A stretch of 64,000 nucleotides of DNA from the NCBI RefSeq assembly GCF_009650995.1, contig NZ_WHVV01000001.1, forward strand, positions 1-64,000. Direction: 5' to 3'. Shown here piece after piece: positions 9,191-17,024 of this stretch. This DNA comes from Sporosarcina cascadiensis. GTDB taxonomy: Bacteria; Bacillota; Bacilli; Bacillales_A; Planococcaceae. Position 1 is the stretch's first letter. The number at the start of each line of letters is the position of its first letter. The notes beneath the pieces are model-generated. The model saw only the letters and a program-made list of their open reading frames with translations. It had not been told where the DNA came from and ran no database searches. Made by a program: the position numbers and the translations under genes.

Positions 9191-9236
9191 CAATTTGACA
9201 ACTATACTTGTCAAATTGTTATAGTTAAGTTACAAT
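9191..9236 (+). promoter_or_regulatory. Promoter with overlapping palindromic operator for the Xre gene
   Basis: A perfect 11-bp inverted repeat, CAATTTGACAA (9191-9201) and TTGTCAAATTG (9208-9218), is separated by 6 bases. Its right arm contains the -35 TTGTCA (9208-9213). After a 17-base spacer comes the -10 TACAAT (9231-9236). A dimeric regulator bound here would block RNA polymerase, so autorepression by the Xre protein encoded 20 bases downstream is the likely reading. Confidence 0.75.
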
Positions 9237-9256
9237 TAAATGAAGAGGTGGGGCTG

Positions 9257-9460
9257 TTGAGAACAAGACTCAAAGAATTGCGTGCGCGTGACGGGCTTAA
9301 TCAGACAGAGCTCGCAAAACGCGCAAAAGTATCACGGCAGACAATTAGCTTAATCGAGCGGGAAGAATTCATTCCGTCTTTGCTGATTGCTGTAAGAATT
9401 GCGGCGATCTTTAACGAAGCAATAGAGGAAATCTTTATTTTCGATAAGGAGGAATTATAA
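9257..9460 (+). CDS. Small Xre-family transcriptional regulator
   Basis: The product is about 67 residues and is almost entirely a Cro/CI-type helix-turn-helix. LNQTELAKRAKVSRQTISLI contains the two helices, and the C-terminal EEIFIFDKEEL is typical of short stand-alone regulators. The frame opens at GTG 9248, but that codon lies in the GAGGTGGG site. The TTG at 9257 gives good spacing and the usual family N-terminus (RTRLKELR). It overlaps the next gene at TAATG, so the two form an operon. A palindrome over the promoter is the likely operator. Confidence 0.82.
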   Translation: MRTRLKELRARDGLNQTELAKRAKVSRQTISLIEREEFIPSLLIAVRIAAIFNEAIEEIFIFDKEEL

Positions 9461-10143
9461 TGAAGACAATTATTTGGATGCTGATTGGTGGAGCAGTTGG
9501 TTTTTTTGGAATGTATGCCGTTTTGACTGCAGACATTAAATTGGAATTTGCACCTGTGGCTTTTGAAATGAATATTGCACTTCTGGCTATTACTGCCGTA
9601 TTACTAATTACAGCAGCAGTCAGTATTGTGCAGATGAAGAAAAAATCGAAACTTTATTTGACAGGAGAAAAAGAGGATAAAAGGGATGTCTGGCAATATA
9701 AACGGTTCAGCGACACCTCTCTGATTGTCACTGCCGCCATGGCTGTCGGAATCTCAGCAATTGCAATTGCGATTATTACAGATCAACCGTCCTGGCTGAT
9801 GATCTCGTCGATTATTATCGGAGCGCTGACTTTCATTCTTTCTATCACTCTTTCCAGCATTGTCAATTCCCTCTACCCCGACCGTGAACTGCCGGATGTG
9901 TCAGCAAAGGATTATTCTCAAAAACTGCTGGCCGTCTCAGATGAAGGTGAACGCCATGTTATGCTCGAGGGACTTTACCGTGCATTTAACACAATGAATC
10001 TCATATTAATTCTGACTTTGCTGCTTCTCATTATTTATTCAGCAGTGACAGGTGATTCCCAGCTGTTTTCTATTTTCATTATCGGAATGATATTGATCGG
10101 GACCAATGCTCAATACTTGTTCGCAATCCGCAATAAGACTTGA
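9460..10143 (+). CDS. DUF3169-like polytopic membrane protein
   Basis: The protein has 227 residues with about six membrane segments, near residues 4-24, 36-57, 84-105, 112-134, 172-193 and 197-218. A soluble stretch around 60-82 contains DVWQYKRFSDTS, and another lies around 138-168. Membrane proteins of this size coupled to a small Xre regulator correspond to DUF3169 in my recall; the family assignment is tentative and the function unknown. An AAGGAGGA site lies within the end of the regulator gene, so translation is coupled. A bidirectional terminator follows. Confidence 0.7.
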   Translation: MKTIIWMLIGGAVGFFGMYAVLTADIKLEFAPVAFEMNIALLAITAVLLITAAVSIVQMKKKSKLYLTGEKEDKRDVWQYKRFSDTSLIVTAAMAVGISAIAIAIITDQPSWLMISSIIIGALTFILSITLSSIVNSLYPDRELPDVSAKDYSQKLLAVSDEGERHVMLEGLYRAFNTMNLILILTLLLLIIYSAVTGDSQLFSIFIIGMILIGTNAQYLFAIRNKT

Positions 10144-10162
10144 ATGCAAAGTTTATCATCAC

Positions 10163-10206
10163 AAAAAGTCTTCTGACCGATAAAATTCAGGTCAGAAGAC
10201 TTTTTT
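10163..10206. terminator. Bidirectional terminator
   Basis: AAAAAGTCTTCTGACC (10163-10178) pairs with GGTCAGAAGACTTTTT (10190-10205). It serves the convergent membrane-protein and 5'-nucleotidase genes. Confidence 0.92.
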
Positions 10207-10212
10207 CATTTC

Positions 10213-12453
10213 TTATTTCTTTACATCAACAATTCGGCCTTCAATTTCAGGTGAAACTGTCCCCAAATTTTTCATATGATCACGCAAATTCACCCAATCA
10301 TCTAATCCCAGATCCGTTACACGGCCTTTTTCATATGCATCGCCGAGAACTTTAAATCCGTCGCCGCCTCTTGCAGTAAAGGCGTTTGTCGTAATTACAT
10401 ATTCTTTATCCATGTCGATATCAACGTATTCACCGTTGACTTTCACTTGCATGGACTGCACACGATCGCCAACTTCTTTACTGCTATCAAAAGTCATCTT
10501 CATACCGGACATATGCAGGAATCCGCCCTCTTCATTCGGAGCATTCCTCACACTGTGCTCCAGCGTGTTTTTAATTTCAGCGCCTGTCAGCGTAACGAGA
10601 GATAACGTATTTCCAAATGGCAGTACTTCCATTACTTCACCAATCGTAACAGGTCCTTTATCTATATGATTACGAATTCCGCCGCCGTTTTGAAGAGCAA
10701 TTACTGTTTTCGGATCATATTCTTTTGCCTTTGCCAACATTCCGTCAGTAATCAGATTGCCCAGTGCTGTTTCATTGGCACGTACGCTCGGTCCCGGATT
10801 ATCTTCACCGCGGTGTCTCGGGTTAGGCAAATCAACCGTCAGATTCGCTCCAAATTCCTGCCCGAACGTTTCTTCGATTTTACCAGAGAACTTTTTAAGC
10901 GCTTCTGCCGCTTCCGGATCTTCCGCCTTGTCGCTCAATTTGATTAATTCACCGGCATAGCCTGTAATCACACCTTTATCATCAAACTCTACATCTAATG
11001 TACCCAAATGAGTCAGATATTGGTCAGCCTGCACAATAATCGTAGGATCTTTCTTTTCTCCGTTTGCTTTTTTATCGACGACTACTGGTTTATCTAGTTT
11101 CGTGTGCGAATGTCCGCCTACGATAATATCAATACCCTCCACTGATTCTGCTAACAGCAAATCATTACCTACAGATGGATCACTGTCGAAACCAATGTGA
11201 TTAAGGGAAATAATTTTATTGACTCCTTGGCTTTCAAAGTAAGCTACTGCTTTTTCAGCCGACTCTTTGTAATCTAAAAACTTAACTGCTTTTGGACTGG
11301 AGACGAATTCTGCACTTTCCGTAGTCAATCCGAAGATTCCTACTTTCTCTCCGTTTACTTCTTTAATAAGCCCTTTATGAATTTCTCCCAATGCAGGAGT
11401 ACTTGTAAATTCCGTCTCACTTACAATATCTTTCATGATGGGATCTGCAGAGAAATCGATATTTGTTCCAAGCACAGGGAAGTTGGCGCCTTTCACAAAG
11501 TTTGCCAGTGCCTGATGACCATTTTCGCTGTCACCTAAATCAAATTCATGATTACCGAAGACCATCGCATCAAGACCCATCAAATTCATGAGTTCCATAT
11601 CAGCTTGTCCTTCAAACTCAGTGAAATAGAGGGTTCCGGAGAATGCGTCGCCGCCGTGAAGAAGCAGGGCTTCCGGTTTCTCTTTGCGGATTTCTTTAAT
11701 AGCCGTAATCGCTTTAGGCATTTCCGCAACGCGCGCATGTGAATCATTCATATGCATCAATGATAATGTAAAGTCAGCCTCACCAGGTTTTTCAGGCTGC
11801 TCCGGCTGTTCAGGTTGTTCAGGCTTCACCAGCTGATTCGCGCGGTGAATGAACGATGCAAATGCCCCGCGTGTCACAGGCTCATTAGGTCTATAATCAG
11901 TCAACTGATCAGTCAAACCTAGGTTTGCTAAAATCTGTACGCCTTTTTTATGCGACTCGCCTACATTCGATAAGTTAACATTCACTTTCTCGCCGTTATC
12001 GTATTTTTCAAGATTCAAAGCATTTACCAGTACAGATGCCATTTGCTGGCGTGTCAGGGCCTGAGTAGGATTAAAGTTTCCTTTTTCATCCCCTTTAAAT
12101 ACGTTCGCATGTGTAAGCGTTGCCATTTCTTTTGCATAAAAACTGTTGGCTGTAATATCTTTATACTGTTTCAAGACGTCAGCCACATTAGACGGTTCCT
12201 GGAAATCACCCATTTTTGCGAGAATTAGCGCTGCATGGCGGCGTTCAATTGAATTACCGGGCTTAAACTGATTTTCAGAATAACCACGGATAACCCCCTG
12301 TTCCGTCAAAGCCTTAATCCCTTCGTAATGCGTATTGTCCTTTGCAACGTCGGCATACCACTGCTCTGCCGCACCGACCGATGCGCCGGCTAATACAACT
12401 GCACCAGCAACTGCGAATGTAGAACCGAACCTGCGTACATTTTTATTTTTCAT
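10213..12453 (-). CDS. SLH-anchored bifunctional 5'-nucleotidase / cyclic phosphodiesterase
   Basis: This 746-residue secreted protein has a signal peptide to about residue 28 (AVVLAGASVGAA). Three S-layer homology repeats, at about 30-205, would bind secondary cell wall polymer. A PEQ-repeat linker follows at about 214-228, then a calcineurin-like metallophosphatase domain (LMHMNDSHA, LLHGGDAF, GNHEFD, VGGHSHT). The C-terminal 5'-nucleotidase substrate domain shows NGGGIR. The family hydrolyses extracellular nucleotides to nucleosides and phosphate, so scavenging at the cell surface is likely. There is no LPxTG motif, which fits SLH anchoring. The RBS GAGGAGG and a near-consensus promoter lie upstream. 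Confidence 0.92.
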   Translation of the reverse strand: MKNKNVRRFGSTFAVAGAVVLAGASVGAAEQWYADVAKDNTHYEGIKALTEQGVIRGYSENQFKPGNSIERRHAALILAKMGDFQEPSNVADVLKQYKDITANSFYAKEMATLTHANVFKGDEKGNFNPTQALTRQQMASVLVNALNLEKYDNGEKVNVNLSNVGESHKKGVQILANLGLTDQLTDYRPNEPVTRGAFASFIHRANQLVKPEQPEQPEQPEKPGEADFTLSLMHMNDSHARVAEMPKAITAIKEIRKEKPEALLLHGGDAFSGTLYFTEFEGQADMELMNLMGLDAMVFGNHEFDLGDSENGHQALANFVKGANFPVLGTNIDFSADPIMKDIVSETEFTSTPALGEIHKGLIKEVNGEKVGIFGLTTESAEFVSSPKAVKFLDYKESAEKAVAYFESQGVNKIISLNHIGFDSDPSVGNDLLLAESVEGIDIIVGGHSHTKLDKPVVVDKKANGEKKDPTIIVQADQYLTHLGTLDVEFDDKGVITGYAGELIKLSDKAEDPEAAEALKKFSGKIEETFGQEFGANLTVDLPNPRHRGEDNPGPSVRANETALGNLITDGMLAKAKEYDPKTVIALQNGGGIRNHIDKGPVTIGEVMEVLPFGNTLSLVTLTGAEIKNTLEHSVRNAPNEEGGFLHMSGMKMTFDSSKEVGDRVQSMQVKVNGEYVDIDMDKEYVITTNAFTARGGDGFKVLGDAYEKGRVTDLGLDDWVNLRDHMKNLGTVSPEIEGRIVDVKK

Positions 12454-12518
12454 CTACTTCTGCCTCCTCAAAATAGTAACGTAATAAACTTAGATGCTAT
12501 CATCTCATAATCTCCCTA

Positions 12519-12547
12519 AGTATAGGTAGAGAGCCGAATGATGTCAA
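12519..12547 (-). promoter_or_regulatory. Sigma-A promoter of the 5'-nucleotidase gene
   Basis: On the minus strand, -35 TTGACA (12542-12547), a 17-base spacer and -10 TATACT (12519-12524) are nearly consensus. The predicted leader to ATG 12453 is about 60 nt. Confidence 0.85.
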
Positions 12548-12745
12548 GACAGTGTTGTGATAATTGGCACAAGTCTGAGGAGGTTATTCATCTTTCCAAC
12601 AGCCTATGTATCCTATTAAAAAACTCGGGCAGCTATATAGCCGTTTCGTGCATGAATTAGGCATTTCCCTACTATCCCACTCACTAAGGATTCCGTATGA
12701 TAGATATGAGAACAGTTATCAATTACATTCATAGGAGGAGTTCAT
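12548..12745. other. Divergent intergenic region
   Basis: The sequence lies between the 5'-nucleotidase promoter and scdA. I see no gene and no confident scdA promoter. TATGAT near 12697 could be a -10 but lacks a matching -35. Confidence 0.5.
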
Positions 12746-13444
12746 ATGTCACAAATAACGCTCGACCTCAATGTCTCTGAAATTGTCACGATGTTACCTC
12801 AAAGCGCCGACCTGTTTCGAAACCTTCGTATCGATTACTGCTGCGGCGGAAAAATATCACTAAAGGAAGCAGCCGAACAACGCGGGCTGGATCCTCACAA
12901 TGTCTTAACAGATGTGCATGAAATCGAAAAGAAAAAAGAATTGCATCAGCAAATGGAACCTTCAGACTTTGGCGACAAAACGCTTGTCACATACATACAA
13001 GAGAAATATCATGCCGGACTGCGTGAAGAATTGCCGCTGCTTGCCCCCTATGTCACAAAAGTCGCGCGCGTTCACGGAGACACACAGCCCCACCTGCTGC
13101 GCATCCAGGAGATCTTTAAATTACTGCGTGCGGAGCTGATCGATCATACAGACGATGAAGATCAAAACGTTTTTCCGCTTATTCTTGAGTTTTTGGAAAA
13201 TCCCACAGCTGAATTGAAGGAGCAGCTGGAGCCGCATGTCACGGAGCTTGAAAATGAACACGACAGTGCAGGACGGCTTCTTCATGAACTGAGAGAAATC
13301 ACAAATAACTTTACACCTCCAAAAGAAGCCTGCGGAACGTACCGTCTCGTCTACGCACGCCTCGAGGAGTTCGAAAAAGACACTTTCACTCATGTTCATT
13401 TGGAAAACAATGTGCTGTTTGAGCGGGTACAGAAAGCAATGTGA
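12746..13444 (+). CDS. scdA: Iron-sulfur cluster repair di-iron protein ScdA/RIC
   Basis: The protein has 232 residues. The N-terminal ScdA/DUF542 domain carries the family motif DYCCGG (Cys32, Cys33). The C-terminal hemerythrin-like bundle has the iron-binding His and Glu pattern: YHAGLREEL, HGDTQPHL, IDHTDDED, ENEHDSAG and FTHVHLENNV. Relatives (S. aureus ScdA, E. coli YtfE) restore iron-sulfur clusters damaged by nitric oxide or peroxide. A strong RBS, AGGAGG, precedes ATG 12746, and a terminator follows, so it is monocistronic. It sits in the block between mrfB and mrfA. Confidence 0.93.
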   Translation: MSQITLDLNVSEIVTMLPQSADLFRNLRIDYCCGGKISLKEAAEQRGLDPHNVLTDVHEIEKKKELHQQMEPSDFGDKTLVTYIQEKYHAGLREELPLLAPYVTKVARVHGDTQPHLLRIQEIFKLLRAELIDHTDDEDQNVFPLILEFLENPTAELKEQLEPHVTELENEHDSAGRLLHELREITNNFTPPKEACGTYRLVYARLEEFEKDTFTHVHLENNVLFERVQKAM

Positions 13445-13474
13445 TGATCGGCCCTCTGTTATTGAAGTTAAACC

Positions 13475-13520
13475 AAAAAAGACTGCAGTACTCTGATCTT
13501 GAGTATGCAGTCTTTTTTTT
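13475..13520. terminator. Terminator between scdA and mrfA
   Basis: AAAAAAGACTGCA/TACTC pairs with GAGTA/TGCAGTC and runs into eight T. A-tracts on the other side make it bidirectional for these convergent genes. Confidence 0.9.
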
Positions 13521-13560
13521 ATATTAATTTAGATGTAAGCAATTTTTTAAACTTTCGCCA

Positions 13561-15825
13561 TTAGCCCGCTAAATCCCTTAACAACTGCTCGGCATTCGAC
13601 TTATTCTCCGTCTGCCCTGCTTCCTGCGCACCAACACAAACCGGGCATCCGTACTCGCAGCGGCACTCGGCCACATGTTCCGCCGCCATTGTCAGCAGCT
13701 CGTTCCAGCTGCCGTAAATTTTTTCGCTCAGACCGATTCCGCCGGGGTAGCTGTCATAGATGAAAAATGTCGGCTTAAGTGTGTGGATGGCTTTCACCTG
13801 TGGCACGACATGGATATCACTGCGGTCGCATTTGATGAAAAGCGGGATCAGTGACTGAATCGTATAAGCCGCCGCACTCATGGCGTCTGTCAGGCCGGCT
13901 TTGTCCCATCCTTCCGGTACATCGAATGCCATCCAGGTGCCTGATGTATGCAGCTCTTCTGCAGGCAGTGATATCGGGCCTGATCCAATATTGTCGTGGG
14001 TGTCAAACTTAATCTTCTTAAATATCGTCGGGATTGCGAGCACTGCCAAATCGCCGTATGCCCATGAACGTTCTTCTACGTCCATTTTCTTATCCTCACT
14101 GATTACTTTCAATTCCACTGCGAGATTGGCATCGGTGAAATAGTCAACGTCCACTACTGTGACGTAGGCTTTCTTCTCTTCCCAATCCAGTTTCTCGACC
14201 TGATATTGCGTTCCTTGATGCAGATAGATCGCTTCTTCGTGCAGCAAGGTCATGGCACTGAAGCGGTCCATTTCTCCAATGACACGGGTTTCTTTCGGGA
14301 ATGTCTGATCAATAATGATAACATTTTCCTGAGATGCCGAACGCAGACTGATCTCTCCTGCAGGGAAACGGTCCGTCATCCAGTGCCATTTATCCGAAGT
14401 TTGCAGCAGTACGCCTTCGCTCTGGAGAAATGCCAGCAAGTCCTGCACTTCAAATTCACCGTACGTCTCCGTTGAACTGAATGGCAGTTCGAATGAAGCA
14501 CACTTCAGATGGTCCATTAAAATCAGCATATTATCAGGATGAATATGGATCTCTTCCGGCTGCTGTCCGAGCAGATATGACGGATGCTTGATGATGTACT
14601 GATCAAGCGGCATGGATTGCGCTACATAGATGATGAGCGCGTCTTCCTGGCGTCTGCCCGCTCTTCCCGCCTGTTGCAGTGCACTCGCGATATTGCCGGG
14701 GTACCCTGTCATGATGCATGCCTGCAGCTGACCGATATCGATTCCTAGTTCCAGTGCATTTGTGCTGACGACGGTTCGGATCTGACCGTTTTTCAGTCCA
14801 CTTTCAATCTTCCTGCGTTCAGACGGCAGATAACCGCCGCGATACCCCATCACCGTCTCATCAAACAACTTCTTTTTTGTCAGTTCCTTCATATAAGTAA
14901 CGAGCATTTCTACTCGGACACGGCTGCGCGCGAAAATGATCGTCTGGATATGTTCCTGATAAAGAAACGCACCGAGATCACGGACTTCCAGCACAGCACT
15001 TCTCCGAATTCCAAACACATCATGGACAATCGGCGGATTATAGAATACAAAATGTTTCTTTCCGCGGGGTGCACCGTTTTTGTCAATCAGCACCATTTTT
15101 TTATTCGTCAGATTCTCTGATAATTCTTTTGCGTTGGAAATTGTCGCAGAAGTACAGATGAAAATCGGATCGCTGCCGTAGAATCGGCAAATCCGCTGCA
15201 GTCTGCGCATAACGTGCGCGACATGGCTCCCGAACACGCCTTTATAGGTGTGCAGCTCATCGACTACAATATATTTCAAGTTCTCAAATAATGAAATCCA
15301 CTTCGTATGATGCGGCAATATGGCGGAATGCAGCATATCGGGATTGGTCAGAATGATATGCCCTGACTTCCGTACTTTCGAACGCAAACCCGGTGCCGTA
15401 TCGCCGTCATATGTATGACTCAAAATCTTCTCGCCGCTCGCTTCGATTAAATCATGCAGATCCGCCAGCTGATCCTGCGCCAATGCTTTCGTCGGAAACA
15501 GATAAAGCGCGCGCGAAGACGGATTATCCAGAATCGACTGCAGCACCGGCAAATGATAACAAAGTGATTTTCCCGAAGCTGTCGGTGTGATAGCAGTAAT
15601 CGAGTTGCCTTCACGCACCGCATCGAACGCCTGACGTTGATGGCTGTAAAGCTGTGTAATTCCCTTATCTGCCAGTGCCTGCCGAATGGAAGGATGCAGC
15701 TCAGGCGGGAAATCGGCCACAACTGCCTGCTGTTCTTTCTGCGTCTCAATATAAGAAATATTCGGACCGAAACGTGCATCGTTAAACAACTGCTGAATCA
15801 GGTCAGGAATATGCAGTTTACTCAT
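13561..15825 (-). CDS. mrfA: DEAD/DEAH helicase MrfA (YprA)
   Basis: This superfamily 2 helicase has about 754 residues. Motif I is TPTASGKSLCY, the DExH box is VVDELHTY, motif III is CTSATI, and motif VI is QQAGRAGRR. Its C-terminal MrfA Zn2+-binding domain contributes four cysteines in CRCEYGCPVC. B. subtilis MrfA acts with MrfB in mitomycin C lesion repair. The frame is open upstream, but the ATG at 15823-15825 has GTGAGGA in place and gives MSKLHIPDL. It overlaps the last bases of yppE, so the two are cotranscribed. Confidence 0.92.
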   Translation of the reverse strand: MSKLHIPDLIQQLFNDARFGPNISYIETQKEQQAVVADFPPELHPSIRQALADKGITQLYSHQRQAFDAVREGNSITAITPTASGKSLCYHLPVLQSILDNPSSRALYLFPTKALAQDQLADLHDLIEASGEKILSHTYDGDTAPGLRSKVRKSGHIILTNPDMLHSAILPHHTKWISLFENLKYIVVDELHTYKGVFGSHVAHVMRRLQRICRFYGSDPIFICTSATISNAKELSENLTNKKMVLIDKNGAPRGKKHFVFYNPPIVHDVFGIRRSAVLEVRDLGAFLYQEHIQTIIFARSRVRVEMLVTYMKELTKKKLFDETVMGYRGGYLPSERRKIESGLKNGQIRTVVSTNALELGIDIGQLQACIMTGYPGNIASALQQAGRAGRRQEDALIIYVAQSMPLDQYIIKHPSYLLGQQPEEIHIHPDNMLILMDHLKCASFELPFSSTETYGEFEVQDLLAFLQSEGVLLQTSDKWHWMTDRFPAGEISLRSASQENVIIIDQTFPKETRVIGEMDRFSAMTLLHEEAIYLHQGTQYQVEKLDWEEKKAYVTVVDVDYFTDANLAVELKVISEDKKMDVEERSWAYGDLAVLAIPTIFKKIKFDTHDNIGSGPISLPAEELHTSGTWMAFDVPEGWDKAGLTDAMSAAAYTIQSLIPLFIKCDRSDIHVVPQVKAIHTLKPTFFIYDSYPGGIGLSEKIYGSWNELLTMAAEHVAECRCEYGCPVCVGAQEAGQTENKSNAEQLLRDLAG

Positions 15826-16195
15826 TCGGCTGTTCCTCACTTTTTTCATTGACAAGGGCAGTTAAAACGGTTTGCAGCGTATAACGGGCTGCATTAATAG
15901 ATAAGATGAACCGCTTCTTGCCCGTCGCTTTATAAAAAGACTGCACGACGAACTGTGTCATGGCATCTTTTGTCGAATCGACTTGAACAGCATGTACATA
16001 TTTTGGCTTTGCTTTACTGATCCACTCTTTCATTTCAGCGGCCCAGTCGGCAATCGCCTGGTGACTGAGGTCTGCGTACGGTTTCACCTCTGCAAAAAAC
16101 TCGGGGTCGTGATCCGTTTCTCTCATTGTATAAAAACGCTCTTCACATTCATCACAAATGGCGAGCAATTTGTTTGTATCCTCTGCTAGACTCAT
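15818..16195 (-). CDS. yppE: YppE family protein (DUF1798)
   Basis: This 125-residue helical protein matches YppE in length, context and the segment CDECEERFYTMRETDHDPEF. The family is a four-helix bundle of unknown function. The RBS GAAGGAG stands before ATG 16195. Its stop overlaps the mrfA start by 8 bases. B. subtilis has the same neighbourhood (recU, yppC-yppG, yprA), though yppC, yppD, yppF and yppG are missing here. Confidence 0.85.
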   Translation of the reverse strand: MSLAEDTNKLLAICDECEERFYTMRETDHDPEFFAEVKPYADLSHQAIADWAAEMKEWISKAKPKYVHAVQVDSTKDAMTQFVVQSFYKATGKKRFILSINAARYTLQTVLTALVNEKSEEQPNE

Positions 16196-16382
16196 TGTAA
16201 AAACTCCTTCTTCATTCGTTCACTGACTTCATTTTATCAGAAAAGCTTCTGTCTCTCCACTTTCTGCGAACAAACATTCCAAAACCATCTAAGAACCCAT
16301 CCATGTCAGACCTGTGAAACTTTCTTTTTAGTAACTCGTCAAATAACGTGTATGGTATGATTGAGAGTACGAGGTGGTCAAT

Positions 16383-17024
16383 TTGGCAATTCGTTATCCA
16401 AACGGAAAAAAGTACACCCCTGCCGTATCTGCAATTAAAAAGAAAACTCATGACTATTCATTCAGCAATCGGGGTAAGTCATTAGAGGATGAGTTAAACG
16501 ATACAAATGAATACTACCTGGCCCACAGACTGGCCGTCATCCATAAAAAACCGGTGCCGATACAAATTGTCAATGTGCGGTATCCCGCAAGGAGTGCTGC
16601 AGTCATTACAGAAGCTTATTTCCGCACCCCTTCCACAACCGACTATAATGGCGTGTGGAACGGTTATTACATGGATTTCGAAGCAAAAGAGACGAAAAAT
16701 AAAACCTCTCTGCCTCTGCAAAACATTCATTTGCATCAAGTAGAACATATGAAACAAGTGATCGATCAATCGGGACTGGCTTTTTTCATTGTCAATTTCA
16801 GCTCGCTTGGCCGCTATTTCTTACTGCCGTTTGATGTATTTCTTCCTTTATGGAAGCGAATGGAAGACGGCGGCAGGAAGTCGATCACGCTTGGCGAAAT
16901 TGAAGAATGTTCAATTGAGATTGAAACTGGTTACCAGCCCAGACTGGACTATTTACAGGCGGTTCAGCAGTGGATACAGCAAAAAAGACTAGATTTAGAT
17001 AGTGAAAGGCAGGAAGAAATATGA
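16383..17024 (+). CDS. recU: Holliday junction resolvase RecU
   Basis: The protein of about 213 residues has the RecU nuclease core. TDYNGVWNGYYMDFEAKETK carries the catalytic Asp, Glu and Lys, and SNRGKSLEDELN the conserved N-terminal arm. RecU cleaves Holliday junctions with RuvAB and modulates RecA. The frame opens at GTG 16374, but this overlaps the GAGGTGG site. The TTG at 16383 gives the family N-terminus AIRYPNGK. The stop overlaps the ponA ATG by 4 bases (ATGA), so recU and ponA form the usual coupled pair. Confidence 0.93.
   Translation: MAIRYPNGKKYTPAVSAIKKKTHDYSFSNRGKSLEDELNDTNEYYLAHRLAVIHKKPVPIQIVNVRYPARSAAVITEAYFRTPSTTDYNGVWNGYYMDFEAKETKNKTSLPLQNIHLHQVEHMKQVIDQSGLAFFIVNFSSLGRYFLLPFDVFLPLWKRMEDGGRKSITLGEIEECSIEIETGYQPRLDYLQAVQQWIQQKRLDLDSERQEEI

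Noticed and set aside
9257..10143. Xre plus membrane protein as a toxin-antitoxin pair
   Set aside because: The partner is a 227-residue six-helix protein, not a small toxin; an autoregulated operon fits better.
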